From NCBI GenBank assembly GCA_030539055.1, contig JAUNSV010000003.1:1-64000 (forward strand): a stretch of 64,000 bases of DNA, written 5' to 3'. The translations under genes were made by a program, and so were the position numbers. The DNA is from Eubacteriales bacterium (GTDB taxonomy: Bacteria > Bacillota > Clostridia > Lachnospirales > Lachnospiraceae). The notes beneath the pieces were generated by a model, which was not told where the DNA came from, searched no databases, and was given only the letters and a program-made list of their open reading frames with translations. Of this stretch, positions 43,359-52,360 are shown one piece after another (the stretch's first letter is position 1; each line of letters starts with the position of its first letter).

Positions 43359-44797
43359 AATAAATTGATTAATAAATTATATGTTCTTTCTACAGATTTA
43401 ATATCCAGTTTTTCATTAATAGAATGAACATTTAATACATTTGGGCCAAAGGATATACAATCCAAATTACTGATTTTTGATATAAATATTCCACATTCTA
43501 AGCCACCATGAGTTGCTTCTATTTTAGCTTCTTTATCATATAATTCTTTGTATACATCAATTATCAATTTTCTAAAAGAAGAATTTTTATTATATTCCCA
43601 AGCAGGGTATGGACTCCTAATTTTAATTTCACCATCAAAAAGAGTTATTAATTGTTTTAATTTATTATATAATAAATCTTTTTGACTTTGAAAAGTTGAT
43701 CTAAGAGAATAAGTAAATTGAAAACTATTATTTTTAAGACTTACAATTCCTAAATTCATTGAAGTTTTTGGAATATTAAAAGTTTGGCTCATCTCAAATA
43801 CACCCTGTGGAAGAAGAGAAAGTAAAGTTATTATTTTTTTTGTAGATTCATTTGAAAAAGCTACATTTTTAGAATCTTCTATTTCTTTTATACTTATACT
43901 TACATTTGGATCAGATTCTTCATATTCATTTTTCATCATTTTTTCAATAGACAAAATTAAGTCTTTAATTTTTTTATTATCATTTTCTATAAAAAATTTG
44001 CATTCACAATTAGAAGATATAACATTATCAAATTCCCCTCCTTGAATAGATGAAAGTCTTATTGATGGAAATTCTAAAAGTATATTAGAAAGTACTCTAC
44101 CCATCAATATGTTAGCATTTATTCTGCCTTTTGTAATATCTATTCCAGAATGCCCTCCTAAAAGATTATTAATAGAAATAGAGTATAATTTTGATTTTGA
44201 GTTAATAGGAGAGGATACAAGAGAATTTATTTTACAATCGACTCTCTCTCCTCCAGCACAAGATACTGTAAAAACACCCTCAATTTCAGAATCAAGATTA
44301 ATAAGCTTTCTTCCTTTAATTTTTGATAAATCTATTTTAGATGCACCAAGCATTCCTACTTCTTCATCAACAGTAAAAATTGCTTCTAGTGGTGGATGCA
44401 AAATATCTTCATCACTAAGTATAGCTAAAATCATAGCTACAGCTATACCATCATCTCCACCAAGTGAGGTATCTTTTGCAAAAACGAAAGTATCATCATA
44501 TTGTAAAATTATAGGATCCTCTTCCATATTTATATTTGATAATGGTTTTTTTGCACATACCATATCAATATGACCTTGCAAAATGAGTGGCTCACAATTT
44601 TCATATGAGATGCTTCCATTTTTAAATATTATTACATTATTATATTCATCTTGAATATATTTTAAATTATATTCTTTTGCAAAAGAGACTAAATAATCAC
44701 TTATTTTTTTGGTATTAAAACTACCATGAGGGATAGATGATATTTTTTCAAAATATTCAAAAACTTTTTCGGGTTTTAAATTTTTTAAGACATTCAT
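43343..44797 (-). CDS. pepD: Aminoacyl-histidine dipeptidase (PepD, M20C peptidase)
   Basis: 484 residues, family length. Zinc-site segments: ILQGHIDMVCAK (His, Asp), SLGGDDGIAVA (Asp bridge), TVDEEVGMLGA (catalytic and ligand Glu), and HGGLECGIF (late ligand). Between them lies the lid/dimerisation domain with GLLGGHSGIDI-like loop (NNLLGGHSGIDI). It splits X-His and other dipeptides in the cytoplasm. AGGAG 6 bases before the ATG. Neighbouring transport genes on the same strand may or may not share a transcript. Confidence 0.95.
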   Translation of the reverse strand: MNVLKNLKPEKVFEYFEKISSIPHGSFNTKKISDYLVSFAKEYNLKYIQDEYNNVIIFKNGSISYENCEPLILQGHIDMVCAKKPLSNINMEEDPIILQYDDTFVFAKDTSLGGDDGIAVAMILAILSDEDILHPPLEAIFTVDEEVGMLGASKIDLSKIKGRKLINLDSEIEGVFTVSCAGGERVDCKINSLVSSPINSKSKLYSISINNLLGGHSGIDITKGRINANILMGRVLSNILLEFPSIRLSSIQGGEFDNVISSNCECKFFIENDNKKIKDLILSIEKMMKNEYEESDPNVSISIKEIEDSKNVAFSNESTKKIITLLSLLPQGVFEMSQTFNIPKTSMNLGIVSLKNNSFQFTYSLRSTFQSQKDLLYNKLKQLITLFDGEIKIRSPYPAWEYNKNSSFRKLIIDVYKELYDKEAKIEATHGGLECGIFISKISNLDCISFGPNVLNVHSINEKLDIKSVERTYNLLINLLKRCK

Positions 44798-44811
44798 ATT
44801 TTGCTCCTAGA

Positions 44812-45264
44812 TTATTCTGGTGGTAGTAATTCATCATTTGGTATAATTTCTTCAATCGGTTCTTCTTCTATTCTTATTATAAATTCAGACATATAATCAT
44901 TTTTATCTAATCCATTGAGTAGAGCTGGTAAGTTTATTAGGATATTATCTATATTATATGGAATTTCAATAGTATAATCTGTAGTTTCTATTGGAGCATT
45001 TTTTTCTTTTGTTATATTAAGCGAAAAATTTAACTTTTGCCCTATAACAGTTGCCATACCTCTTTCTCTTTTATTTAATTTAATAATAGGTTCTTTTGGA
45101 ATTATTACTTCTATTTTATACAAAGAATCAATTTGACCCTTTGTTAGTTCAAAAGTTTTATTATCAAAATAAATTGTATGCCCTCTGCCAATAATGCACA
45201 TCAATATTGCGATTGAAATTAACAATAATACGGTGCCAATTCTAAATAATATTTTTTTAAGCAT
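44812..45264 (-). CDS. Membrane-anchored protein of unknown function next to the DUF3798 transporter
   Basis: 150 residues. One N-terminal membrane helix (IGTVLLLISIAILMCIIG) followed by an outside domain with many strands and a proline-acid tail (EEEPIEEIIPNDELLPPE). I recall a DUF6672 family beside such operons, but cannot verify. The ATG, with AGGAGG upstream, overlaps the permease end by 8 bases, so it is co-translated with the transporter. Possibly an accessory subunit that contacts the binding protein. Confidence 0.7.
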   Translation of the reverse strand: MLKKILFRIGTVLLLISIAILMCIIGRGHTIYFDNKTFELTKGQIDSLYKIEVIIPKEPIIKLNKRERGMATVIGQKLNFSLNITKEKNAPIETTDYTIEIPYNIDNILINLPALLNGLDKNDYMSEFIIRIEEEPIEEIIPNDELLPPE

Positions 45265-46375
45265 TGTTTGTTTCTTCCTCCTTTTGAGCTAAAGATAATG
45301 CAATGCCTTGCTTTTTTTTAAGATTTCTTTTTTTGGTTTCATACATAATCAAAGCAACAGTTATAACGCCATAAGATATAAATACTCTAAAATATTCACC
45401 TATCATCGAATCACCAGTTATTTTAGTTCCAGCTTGAGGCGCTACAATAAACATCAAGTGGAAGAGAATCACTCCTAAAAAAACATTGCCTATAGAAGCT
45501 TTATTTACAGATGCACCACCAACTAGCAAAGCTGCAATACAAAACATACCTATTTGAGAATGAGAAGAGTAAGTGGAAAGATTGCCCATATTTTGTAAGT
45601 AGAGAACCATTCCAAAACCAGCAAAAATTGTAGACATTATTATAGCAATTATACGAGTTCTCTCAACTTTTATGCCTGCATCTCTTGCTACTTCCATATC
45701 TTGCCCAACTGCTCTCATATCTTGTCCTAGTTTAGTTTTTTTGAACCATAGTATGAATAAGCACAACAAAAATATTATTAAAAAAGTAAGTATTGGTATT
45801 TTTATTCCAAAAATACTTATAGATAAAAAATTGTCTATATGTTGTCTCATATTAAGTAAGCTTACAGTATTTCTTATACCATAATTTCTTGGTAATTTAA
45901 TTGATGCGTGTTTAATAGGGATTATGGAACCCATCATATATAATACAACTAGTTGATAAAGACCATTGATAAAATAGCTTATGATATAACTTGTAACCAT
46001 TTCTCTGCCTTTTGCCATATTCAATATTCTGCCACAAATATATCCTAAAAGAATTGATATAGGAATAGAAATAATCATAGCTAATATGATACCAGGAATA
46101 CCCCATATTTGCCAATCAGCTACAAGTATTAATCCTATTTCTCCTGCCATAGCACCTAGTGTCATACCAAAATTAAGTCCCATTCCAGCCATTATTGGAA
46201 TTAATAAACTAAGTATTAAAAAAGTATTTCTTCCTATTCTTGTAACAATTTCACTAATCAAATAATTAGGTGAAAAGCCAGATAGAGGAATACAAATTGC
46301 ACATATAATTATAAACATTATAGGAACAGAGTATTGTTCTAAAATATTTAATAAAGAGAATTTTGATTTTTTCAT
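45257..46375 (-). CDS. ABC transporter permease, BPD_transp_2 family (second permease)
   Basis: 372 residues, about ten helices. Family patterns: GLNFGMTLGAMAGEIGLILV, MTSYIISYFINGLY-like region, GQDMRAVGQDMEVARDAGI (the cytoplasmic coupling loop), and ALLVGGASVNKASIGNVFLG. These are RbsC/BmpA-system permeases for sugars or nucleosides. It begins 4 bases inside the end of the other permease (ATGA overlap), so the two form a heterodimeric channel. The C-terminus is basic (KKRNLKKKQGIAL). Confidence 0.92.
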   Translation of the reverse strand: MKKSKFSLLNILEQYSVPIMFIIICAICIPLSGFSPNYLISEIVTRIGRNTFLILSLLIPIMAGMGLNFGMTLGAMAGEIGLILVADWQIWGIPGIILAMIISIPISILLGYICGRILNMAKGREMVTSYIISYFINGLYQLVVLYMMGSIIPIKHASIKLPRNYGIRNTVSLLNMRQHIDNFLSISIFGIKIPILTFLIIFLLCLFILWFKKTKLGQDMRAVGQDMEVARDAGIKVERTRIIAIIMSTIFAGFGMVLYLQNMGNLSTYSSHSQIGMFCIAALLVGGASVNKASIGNVFLGVILFHLMFIVAPQAGTKITGDSMIGEYFRVFISYGVITVALIMYETKKRNLKKKQGIALSLAQKEEETNNA

Positions 46376-47439
46376 TTTGTTGCCTCCGATTTTCTTGTTA
46401 AGGCGTATAAAATCATTCCATTTGATACTATTATTCTTATTACTTCACTCATATCCATATGAATCATTGAATTCATTACTGTTGGTGTCATAGTTACTAT
46501 ACCTTGAAAAAGAAAAGTTCCAATAACAACATTTGTAATAGATGCTTTATTTACAGAAGCACCACCAATTAATATTGCACTAACAGCAGGAAGAGCCATA
46601 TTGAAAGGAGCCATATACAATTGAATAAAACCAAAACCTTGCTCATAAACCAATATTCCAATTGCTGCAAGCCATGTAGATATCATTACAGAAAGAGCTC
46701 TTGTTTTATCGATATTAATACCACTTGCTTTAGCAAAAACAGGATTAGACCCTACAGCAGTCATTGCTGTTCCAGTTTTTGTATGTAAAAAGGCCCATAT
46801 TAAAAAAGCAAGTAAAGCAAAAAATAAAAGGCTTCCTACAGGTATAGATAAATTGCCTATATTAATTTGAAAAATGTTTGCTAAAGCTTTATCAAAAAAT
46901 CCATCAAGAGAAATAGTAGTTCTAAGCCCTTTTCCTGCTAAGCCCCAAACCATAGTAGGACTTTTGAATGGAAGAAGCAACCACATCATACACATAAAAG
47001 AAACAGAAGAGAAACCTACATAAGTTGCAATCATCATTTCTCCACCCTTTATTTTGTTTAAAAGTGCACCATATCCAGCACCAAATATTAAAGCAAATGG
47101 AGTAGCAATAACTATAGCCATAACAAAGCTCATAAACCCAGTAAAGCCAGATTCTATTGATATTGTAGCACCAAGAAGTCCAGAGATTATTCCAAGTGGT
47201 AATCCAAAATTAAGCCCACATCCAGAATGGATCATAGGAACCATAGCAAGAACCAAGCAAGCATTCCAACTAAAACGATTTATAGTATTAGAAATTTGTG
47301 TAGTCAAATCTGCACCTACAAAAGGAGCTACAATAAAAAGTAGTAATAAAAATAAAGCAATAATAAGTCTAGGTAGTCCAAAATTATGAATCATACTTTT
47401 TATAGAAATTTTATTTTTATATGTATCTGTATTTTCCAT
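46372..47439 (-). CDS. ABC transporter permease, BPD_transp_2 family (first permease)
   Basis: 355 residues, about ten helices. GCGLNFGLPLGIISGLLGAT, the coupling loop MTAVGSNPVFAKASGINIDK, and VSAILIGGASVNKASITNVV match the partner permease, showing ancient duplication. AAGGAG 6 bases before the ATG, 9 bases from the ATPase stop. Substrate likely a nucleoside, sugar or other small polar compound taken from the dedicated lipoprotein. Confidence 0.92.
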   Translation of the reverse strand: MENTDTYKNKISIKSMIHNFGLPRLIIALFLLLLFIVAPFVGADLTTQISNTINRFSWNACLVLAMVPMIHSGCGLNFGLPLGIISGLLGATISIESGFTGFMSFVMAIVIATPFALIFGAGYGALLNKIKGGEMMIATYVGFSSVSFMCMMWLLLPFKSPTMVWGLAGKGLRTTISLDGFFDKALANIFQINIGNLSIPVGSLLFFALLAFLIWAFLHTKTGTAMTAVGSNPVFAKASGINIDKTRALSVMISTWLAAIGILVYEQGFGFIQLYMAPFNMALPAVSAILIGGASVNKASITNVVIGTFLFQGIVTMTPTVMNSMIHMDMSEVIRIIVSNGMILYALTRKSEATK

Positions 47440-47448
47440 GAAATCTCC

Positions 47449-49029
47449 TTATTTTGTCTTCCCTATCATAAGGAATCCGAATTCTTCTGAAGAACTTGCA
47501 CTATCTAGTATTCCAGAAATTTTGCCATCTGTTACAATAGCAATACGATCACAAGTATGTCTTAATTCTTCAAGCTCAGAAGAAATCATTACGATAGTAA
47601 CATTGTTTTCTTTATTAAATCTTTTTAATGCTTGCAAAACTAATGACTTTGCACCAACATCTATACCTCTTGTGGGTTCAGATACAAAAAGAAACCTTGG
47701 TTGAAGAGCAAAAGATTTTGCAAGACAAACTTTTTGTTGATTACCACCCGATAATTCTTTTGCTTTTTGAGATGGGCTAATACATTTTATTTGCAATTCA
47801 TTTATATAATATTTAGAAATATCTTTTATTGCTTTTTCATCTCGACATTTAATTAAACCACCAAAATATGTTTTCAAAAATTTATTTTGAATTTGCATTG
47901 CATTAAAAGCAATATTCCACTCTAAAGATTCATCCAAAAGAAGCCCTACTTCACGCCTATCTTCAGACACAAAAGCAATTTGAGAATCAAGGAATTTTCG
48001 TGGATTATTTAATGGAATAGAGTTACCATCAAATATTACTTCACCACCTGCTTCGTATAAACCCATAATACCATTTGGTATTCCGAGCTTTCCTTGCCCA
48101 GCAAGTCCACCAATACCAAGTATCTCGCCCTCTTTTATATCTAAAGTAATATCTCTTACTACTTCTCCAGGCATATCTACCCAGAGATTTTTAATTTGCA
48201 TAATATTGTTTTTGGTAGAGAGAGTATTTAATACTTTCTTTTCTACTTCTATATTTCTACCTATCATAGATTTGGTTATTTCTTCTATATTAGTATCTTT
48301 AGCATTTACATTGCTTACAATATAACCATCACGCATAACTACAACCTTATCGCACACATCCAAAATTTCTTGCAACCTATGTGTAATAAAAATTATAGCT
48401 ATACCCAATTCAGACATTTTTTTTATGGAAGATAATAGAGCTACAGATTCTTTTTCTGTCAAAACTGCTGTAGGTTCATCTAAAATTAAAAGCTTAAGAT
48501 TATCCTTACTCAATTCTCTTGCTATTTCTGTAAATTGCTTATGACCAACAGGCATTTCATTTATAGTCATATGTGAATCTAAATCAATATCCAATAAATC
48601 AATTGCATTTTGTGCTTTTGAAGTCATTTTTTTATAATTAAGAGTATTTAGTCTTTCACCAAATATCTCAGAGAATACATTTTTATTTACAGGCTCTCTG
48701 TTCAATAGAATATTTTCAATTACGCTAAAACCAGGAATTAGAGAAAACTCTTGGTGTACCATACCAACACCAGCTTTTATTGCATCAAAAGGGCTTTGAA
48801 ATTGTATTTTGTTTCCATTCAACAAAATTTCGCCCTCGTAACCGCCTGTTTCTTTAATCATACCCATACCAAAGAGTATTTTCATAAGAGTAGATTTGCC
48901 AGCACCATTTTCGCCAACTAATCCCATAATTTCACCCTTATGCAAGCTTAAATTTATATCTTGTAAAACTTGATTACCAAAAAAACTTTTTTTAACATTT
49001 TTTATTTCCAAAAGAGGAATATTTTTCAT
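47449..49029 (-). CDS. ABC transporter ATP-binding protein with two ABC domains (RbsA/YufO type)
   Basis: 526 residues, two fused nucleotide-binding domains. First: Walker A GENGAGKST, Walker B LLILDEPTAV, and a degenerate signature. Second, from about 270: degenerate Walker A (GLAGQGKLG), intact signature LSGGNQQKV and Walker B-like FLFVSEPTRG. This asymmetric design is usual in the sugar/nucleoside (CUT2 or BMP) family. It powers the two permeases. A terminator-like hairpin separates it from the upstream binding-protein gene, suggesting lower expression than that gene. Confidence 0.95.
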   Translation of the reverse strand: MKNIPLLEIKNVKKSFFGNQVLQDINLSLHKGEIMGLVGENGAGKSTLMKILFGMGMIKETGGYEGEILLNGNKIQFQSPFDAIKAGVGMVHQEFSLIPGFSVIENILLNREPVNKNVFSEIFGERLNTLNYKKMTSKAQNAIDLLDIDLDSHMTINEMPVGHKQFTEIARELSKDNLKLLILDEPTAVLTEKESVALLSSIKKMSELGIAIIFITHRLQEILDVCDKVVVMRDGYIVSNVNAKDTNIEEITKSMIGRNIEVEKKVLNTLSTKNNIMQIKNLWVDMPGEVVRDITLDIKEGEILGIGGLAGQGKLGIPNGIMGLYEAGGEVIFDGNSIPLNNPRKFLDSQIAFVSEDRREVGLLLDESLEWNIAFNAMQIQNKFLKTYFGGLIKCRDEKAIKDISKYYINELQIKCISPSQKAKELSGGNQQKVCLAKSFALQPRFLFVSEPTRGIDVGAKSLVLQALKRFNKENNVTIVMISSELEELRHTCDRIAIVTDGKISGILDSASSSEEFGFLMIGKTK

Positions 49030-49045
49030 ATTTTTCCTATTCTAT

Positions 49046-49080
49046 AAAAATAGAGGGGAAGAGTAACACCCAACCCCTCA
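49046..49080 (-). terminator. Partial terminator between binding-protein and ATPase genes
   Basis: On the minus strand GAGGGG pairs with CCCCTC (plus coordinates 49053-49058 and 49074-49079) and is followed by TATTTTTA. Placed after the abundant binding-protein gene, it fits a site that lowers transcription of the ATPase and permeases. Confidence 0.6.
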
Positions 49081-49097
49081 TTTGTATAATTGTAATT

Positions 49098-50354
49098 TTA
49101 TTTTGTAGTAAAATATTTCTCAGGTACTTCTACTTTTGTTGCTCCCATATATCTTCCAGGGTTACCCATTATATATGTATCTTGATAAACTAAAAATGTG
49201 TTTGCAGATTTAACTCCTGTTTCAGCATTAGTATAATTTGAACCATTCCATTCAGCCTTAGGAGTGAAAACTTGATAAGCTTTTGCTATATCTTCCATAC
49301 TTTCAAGTTCACTTTCGTTGTTTAATACATTTACAGCATGTTGAGCAAGACCAGCACTTTGTACATATCCATAAGAGTATGCCCATGTACCAAAACGACC
49401 AGCACCATTCTTTTCAACTACAGCACTTTCAACTTTTGCTAATATTTTTTCAAAGTCTCCAGCTTCATTTGTTAAATCAATTCCTAAAGCTCCAGGATAT
49501 CCCATAAGAGGAGATGGAAGATCAGCTTCTATAAAATATCCGCCATACTCTAATAGTTGTTTTAAAAGTGGTTCTGTGTGAGCATCATTTGTACAAAAGT
49601 AAGCAGCGTTTTTGCCATATTTGTTTACCCATTCAGGAACTTTTTCCAATATGTATGCTTGAGCACCTGCAACACCTACATCACTTGTTGGATCTGGTGC
49701 TGTTTCAAGAACAAAATTCATTCCCATTTCGTTGCAAGCTTCTCTCATAATAGCTACACGGCGAGACATTGTTTCATAAGCCATATGACGAGGGAAAGAA
49801 ATATGTACAAAAGTATCACAGCCTAATTCATGAGCTGTTTTAATGATTAAATATCCTCTTGCTACAAAGTCATTATTACAAACTAAGTCTGCAGCAGAAC
49901 CAATTTCAGGAAGATCCTCGTGAGCTTCTCCAGCAATTAAGAGAATATCAGGGCGTCTATCTTTAATTTTACGAAAAGCTTCTGTAGTACCAGGAACAGC
50001 TTGGTTTACAATAATTGCTTTCATAAGAGGGTCATCAGATAAATTAACAATTGTTTGAATTGTAGTTTCCAATTCATCTGTAAAATTATCTGGGTATATA
50101 GCTAAAGTAACTTTATCCTTTCCGAATTTTTCCATAAAGGCCTCGGCACCTCTTCTGTCATCTTCTGATTGAGAAACAGAACCAGTAACAATTCCGATGT
50201 GGAATGAATCTTTAGGAGCTTCAGTTGTTTCTGTAGAAGCTATTTCGCTTGATGCTTGAACAGCACTAGTTTCTTTTGTAGTGCTTGATCCGCTACATGC
50301 AACAAGACCAAAAATGAGTGTAGTTGCACATAGGAGACTTAATAATTTTTTCAT
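49098..50354 (-). CDS. DUF3798 substrate-binding lipoprotein
   Basis: 418 residues from the ATG at 50354, with GGAGG 5 bases upstream; a TTG at 50366 overlaps that site and is rejected. Signal peptide with lipobox LVAC, then a Ser/Thr/Glu-rich linker and a large domain: HIGIVTGSVSQSEDDRRGAE, YPDNFTDELETTIQTIVNLS, FVHISFPRHMAYETMSRRVA. The periplasmic-binding-protein I-like fold (two Rossmann lobes) and the adjacent permeases show it delivers the substrate outside the membrane. DUF3798 proteins occur in anaerobic Firmicutes and Fusobacteria; the ligand is not known to me. Confidence 0.9.
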   Translation of the reverse strand: MKKLLSLLCATTLIFGLVACSGSSTTKETSAVQASSEIASTETTEAPKDSFHIGIVTGSVSQSEDDRRGAEAFMEKFGKDKVTLAIYPDNFTDELETTIQTIVNLSDDPLMKAIIVNQAVPGTTEAFRKIKDRRPDILLIAGEAHEDLPEIGSAADLVCNNDFVARGYLIIKTAHELGCDTFVHISFPRHMAYETMSRRVAIMREACNEMGMNFVLETAPDPTSDVGVAGAQAYILEKVPEWVNKYGKNAAYFCTNDAHTEPLLKQLLEYGGYFIEADLPSPLMGYPGALGIDLTNEAGDFEKILAKVESAVVEKNGAGRFGTWAYSYGYVQSAGLAQHAVNVLNNESELESMEDIAKAYQVFTPKAEWNGSNYTNAETGVKSANTFLVYQDTYIMGNPGRYMGATKVEVPEKYFTTK

Positions 50355-50382
50355 AATTACCTCCAATTTTTAATAAAAAATA

Positions 50383-50412
50383 ATTATATCTCATTTATTA
50401 GACTATTGTCAA
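50383..50412 (-). promoter_or_regulatory. Promoter of the DUF3798 transport operon
   Basis: On the minus strand TTGACA (50412-50407), 18-base spacer and TATAAT (50388-50383): both boxes are perfect consensus. 28 bases from the start codon. Predicts strong constitutive expression unless repressed. Confidence 0.8.
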
Positions 50413-50452
50413 GGGAATACTAAAAAATGAACAAATGTAAATTATATTAAAA

Positions 50453-50479
50453 AAAGAGTCTATCTTTCACAGACTCTTT
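50453..50479 (-). terminator. Terminator after the first membrane paralogue
   Basis: AAAGAGTCT (50453-50461) with AGACTCTTT (50471-50479); A and T runs on both sides, so it works in either direction. 22 bases downstream of the stop of the gene at 50501-51004. Confidence 0.85.
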
Positions 50480-50500
50480 AAAAAAAATTACATAATAATA

Positions 50501-51004
50501 TTATTTGCTTGATAATACTTTTACCCACATAATTATAGGTATAAATACACACACTATTCCAAGAACTATTTCATTATAAGATGGGTCTAATTTTTTGAAA
50601 ACAATATTGTAAATTTTGCCTAAAATTGTAGGTATGAGAAAAACTGCGATTAATAACCCAAACGCTGGATAAATTAATATTGCAAAAATTAAAAACACCC
50701 ACCACCATACTAAATATTTTTTATTAAGGGAAAGAGAAAAAATTGAAACAGAGTCATCAAATGATAGACACCCTAAGATATGAAGTCTTAATATAGGTAC
50801 CCATGCACATCCCAAATGCTCGTAATTATAAGTTTTGAATATTTTTTTATAAGAGTAAGTATTAAATAAATAAGTTACTATAATTAATGCTATAATGGTA
50901 CAAAAAATTCCAAAAAACAATATGAAAACAAAATCCCAACCATAGTCATAACTTCCATGAACTATATCAAATAACTCGTACTTACCTCTATTATCATTAA
51001 ACAT
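50501..51004 (-). CDS. Small membrane protein, paralogue 1 of 3
   Basis: 167 residues. Helix 1 (FILFFGIFCTIIALIIVTYL), then YSYKKIFKTYNYEHLGCAWV, a conserved cytoplasm-or-surface loop HILGCLSFDDSVSIFS, KKYLVWWWVF, a second and third helix, and KIYNIVFKKLDPSYNEIVLG, IPIIMWVKVLSSK at the end. All these segments recur in the next two genes. I know no characterised relative; the plan (helix, loop with AWVP, WWW helix, YN-V-KKLDP) suggests a compact four-helix membrane protein. GAGGG precedes the ATG. Confidence 0.75.
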   Translation of the reverse strand: MFNDNRGKYELFDIVHGSYDYGWDFVFILFFGIFCTIIALIIVTYLFNTYSYKKIFKTYNYEHLGCAWVPILRLHILGCLSFDDSVSIFSLSLNKKYLVWWWVFLIFAILIYPAFGLLIAVFLIPTILGKIYNIVFKKLDPSYNEIVLGIVCVFIPIIMWVKVLSSK

Positions 51005-51086
51005 CTTTCCCTCAATTTAATAATATAATTATATTCCTATTTTTTGTAGAGCAATTATTACATTTTTAACATTAAGATATTATTTT

Positions 51087-51608
51087 TTATGATGTTTTAT
51101 TTGATAAAACCTTTACCCACATAATCATAGGTATTAAAGCACTCTTAATACCAAGTGCTACTTTATCATAAGATGGATCTAATTTTTTGAAAACAATATT
51201 GTAAATTTTTCCTAAAAATTTAGCTATAAGAAAAAGTGAGATTATACAACCAATAATTGGATGAATTAATATAGCAAAAAATATTAATACCCACCACCAT
51301 ACTACATATTCTTTTTTAATAGAAAAAGAAAAAACTGTAACAGGGTCATCAAATGTTAGAAGCCCTAATATATGAACTCTTAATATTGGTACCCATGCAT
51401 ATCCCAGATTCTTGTAATTATAAGTTTTGAATATTTTTGTATACGAGATAGTATTAAGGATATAAGCTGCAATAAGAAATGATATAAGGATAATAAGGAA
51501 AAATAAAAAAATGTAAATTAATATTTCATAATACATCTCTACTATAAGTAATGATATAAGGATAAAAAGGAAACATAAAAATAAGAAAAATAATATTCCA
51601 TAATACAT
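51087..51608 (-). CDS. Small membrane protein, paralogue 2 of 3
   Basis: 173 residues. A longer hydrophobic front (two helices in the first 55 residues) followed by YTKIFKTYNYKNLGYAWVPI, HILGLLTFDDPVTVFS, KKEYVVWWWVLI and KIYNIVFKKLDPSYDKVALG. It is the closest to paralogue 1, with which it also shares the KIYNIVFKKLDPSY string exactly. GAGGTAAAG is the ribosome site. The 78-base gap to paralogue 1 is AT-rich without other features. Confidence 0.75.
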   Translation of the reverse strand: MYYGILFFLFLCFLFILISLLIVEMYYEILIYIFLFFLIILISFLIAAYILNTISYTKIFKTYNYKNLGYAWVPILRVHILGLLTFDDPVTVFSFSIKKEYVVWWWVLIFFAILIHPIIGCIISLFLIAKFLGKIYNIVFKKLDPSYDKVALGIKSALIPMIMWVKVLSNKTS

Positions 51609-51690
51609 CTTTACCTCAATTCAACATTAAATGTAGTACATATTTAAATAAAATATACTTTTTTTGAATATCAAATAATGAGTGATTTTT

Positions 51691-52167
51691 TTATACTGTT
51701 TTGCTAGAAAATACTTTTATCCACATTACTATTGGTATAAGTGCACTTATAATGCCTAATGCTTTTCCATCATAAGCTGGATCTAATTTTTTATAAACCA
51801 TATTATAACATTTACCCAAACAAAGTAATGTTAATAATATTGCAAGAAATCCACCAACGCGTGGAATTGCACAAAGTATTATATCTACTACCCACCACCA
51901 TATAACATACTTTTTGCTATATGAATATTTTCCAAATTCAACTGGATCAGTAAAAGAAAGATTTCCTAATATGTGGAGATTCAAAAATGGTACCCATGCG
52001 TAACCAGGATGACTATAATCGTATGCTTTAAAAATTTTCATATAAGCAATTGAATTTATAATATATACTATTAAAGCACAGATAATCCAAAAAATTAACA
52101 TTCCAACTAATGCTACTCCTATCACTGCCAGAGTTTTTTCATCATAATTTTCAAAATTTAAAAACAT
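51691..52167 (-). CDS. Small membrane protein, paralogue 3 of 3
   Basis: 158 residues. YMKIFKAYDYSHPGYAWVPF, HILGNLSFTDPVEFGKYSYS, KKYVIWWWVVDII, LGKCYNMVYKKLDPAYDGKA and IPIVMWIKVFSSKTV. More divergent than the other two, so probably the older branch or the ancestor copy. Same ribosome-site style (GAGGTAAAA). Upstream is a divergent promoter region shared with the NlpC/P60 gene. Confidence 0.75.
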   Translation of the reverse strand: MFLNFENYDEKTLAVIGVALVGMLIFWIICALIVYIINSIAYMKIFKAYDYSHPGYAWVPFLNLHILGNLSFTDPVEFGKYSYSKKYVIWWWVVDIILCAIPRVGGFLAILLTLLCLGKCYNMVYKKLDPAYDGKALGIISALIPIVMWIKVFSSKTV

Positions 52168-52301
52168 TTTTACCTCTTTTCATAACATATTTTTATAATA
52201 GTCACATTATATCATAGTACAAATGCTATTTCAATATTCAATTTTTATAAGTAATTTTTTTATTACTTTTTCTTTTGATGAATTTGTAAAATACATTTAT
52301 A

Positions 52302-52330
52302 TTGATTATTTTCTTTGTATTTATTATAAT
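52302..52330 (+). promoter_or_regulatory. Promoter of the SH3-NlpC/P60 gene
   Basis: TTGATT at 52302-52307, 17 bases, TATAAT at 52325-52330. Followed by tandem ATTAATTAGGA copies, the second providing AGGAG before the ATG at 52361. Confidence 0.65.
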
Positions 52331-52360
52331 ATTAATTAGGAATTAATTAGGAGTAAAAAA

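Noticed and set aside
44109-44573. 154-codon open frame opposite pepD.
   Set aside because: The M20 peptidase motifs on the minus strand fully explain the sequence.
52331-52352. Tandem ATTAATTAGGA copies as a regulatory repeat.
   Set aside because: Two AT-rich copies may arise by chance or slippage, and the second is simply the ribosome binding site.
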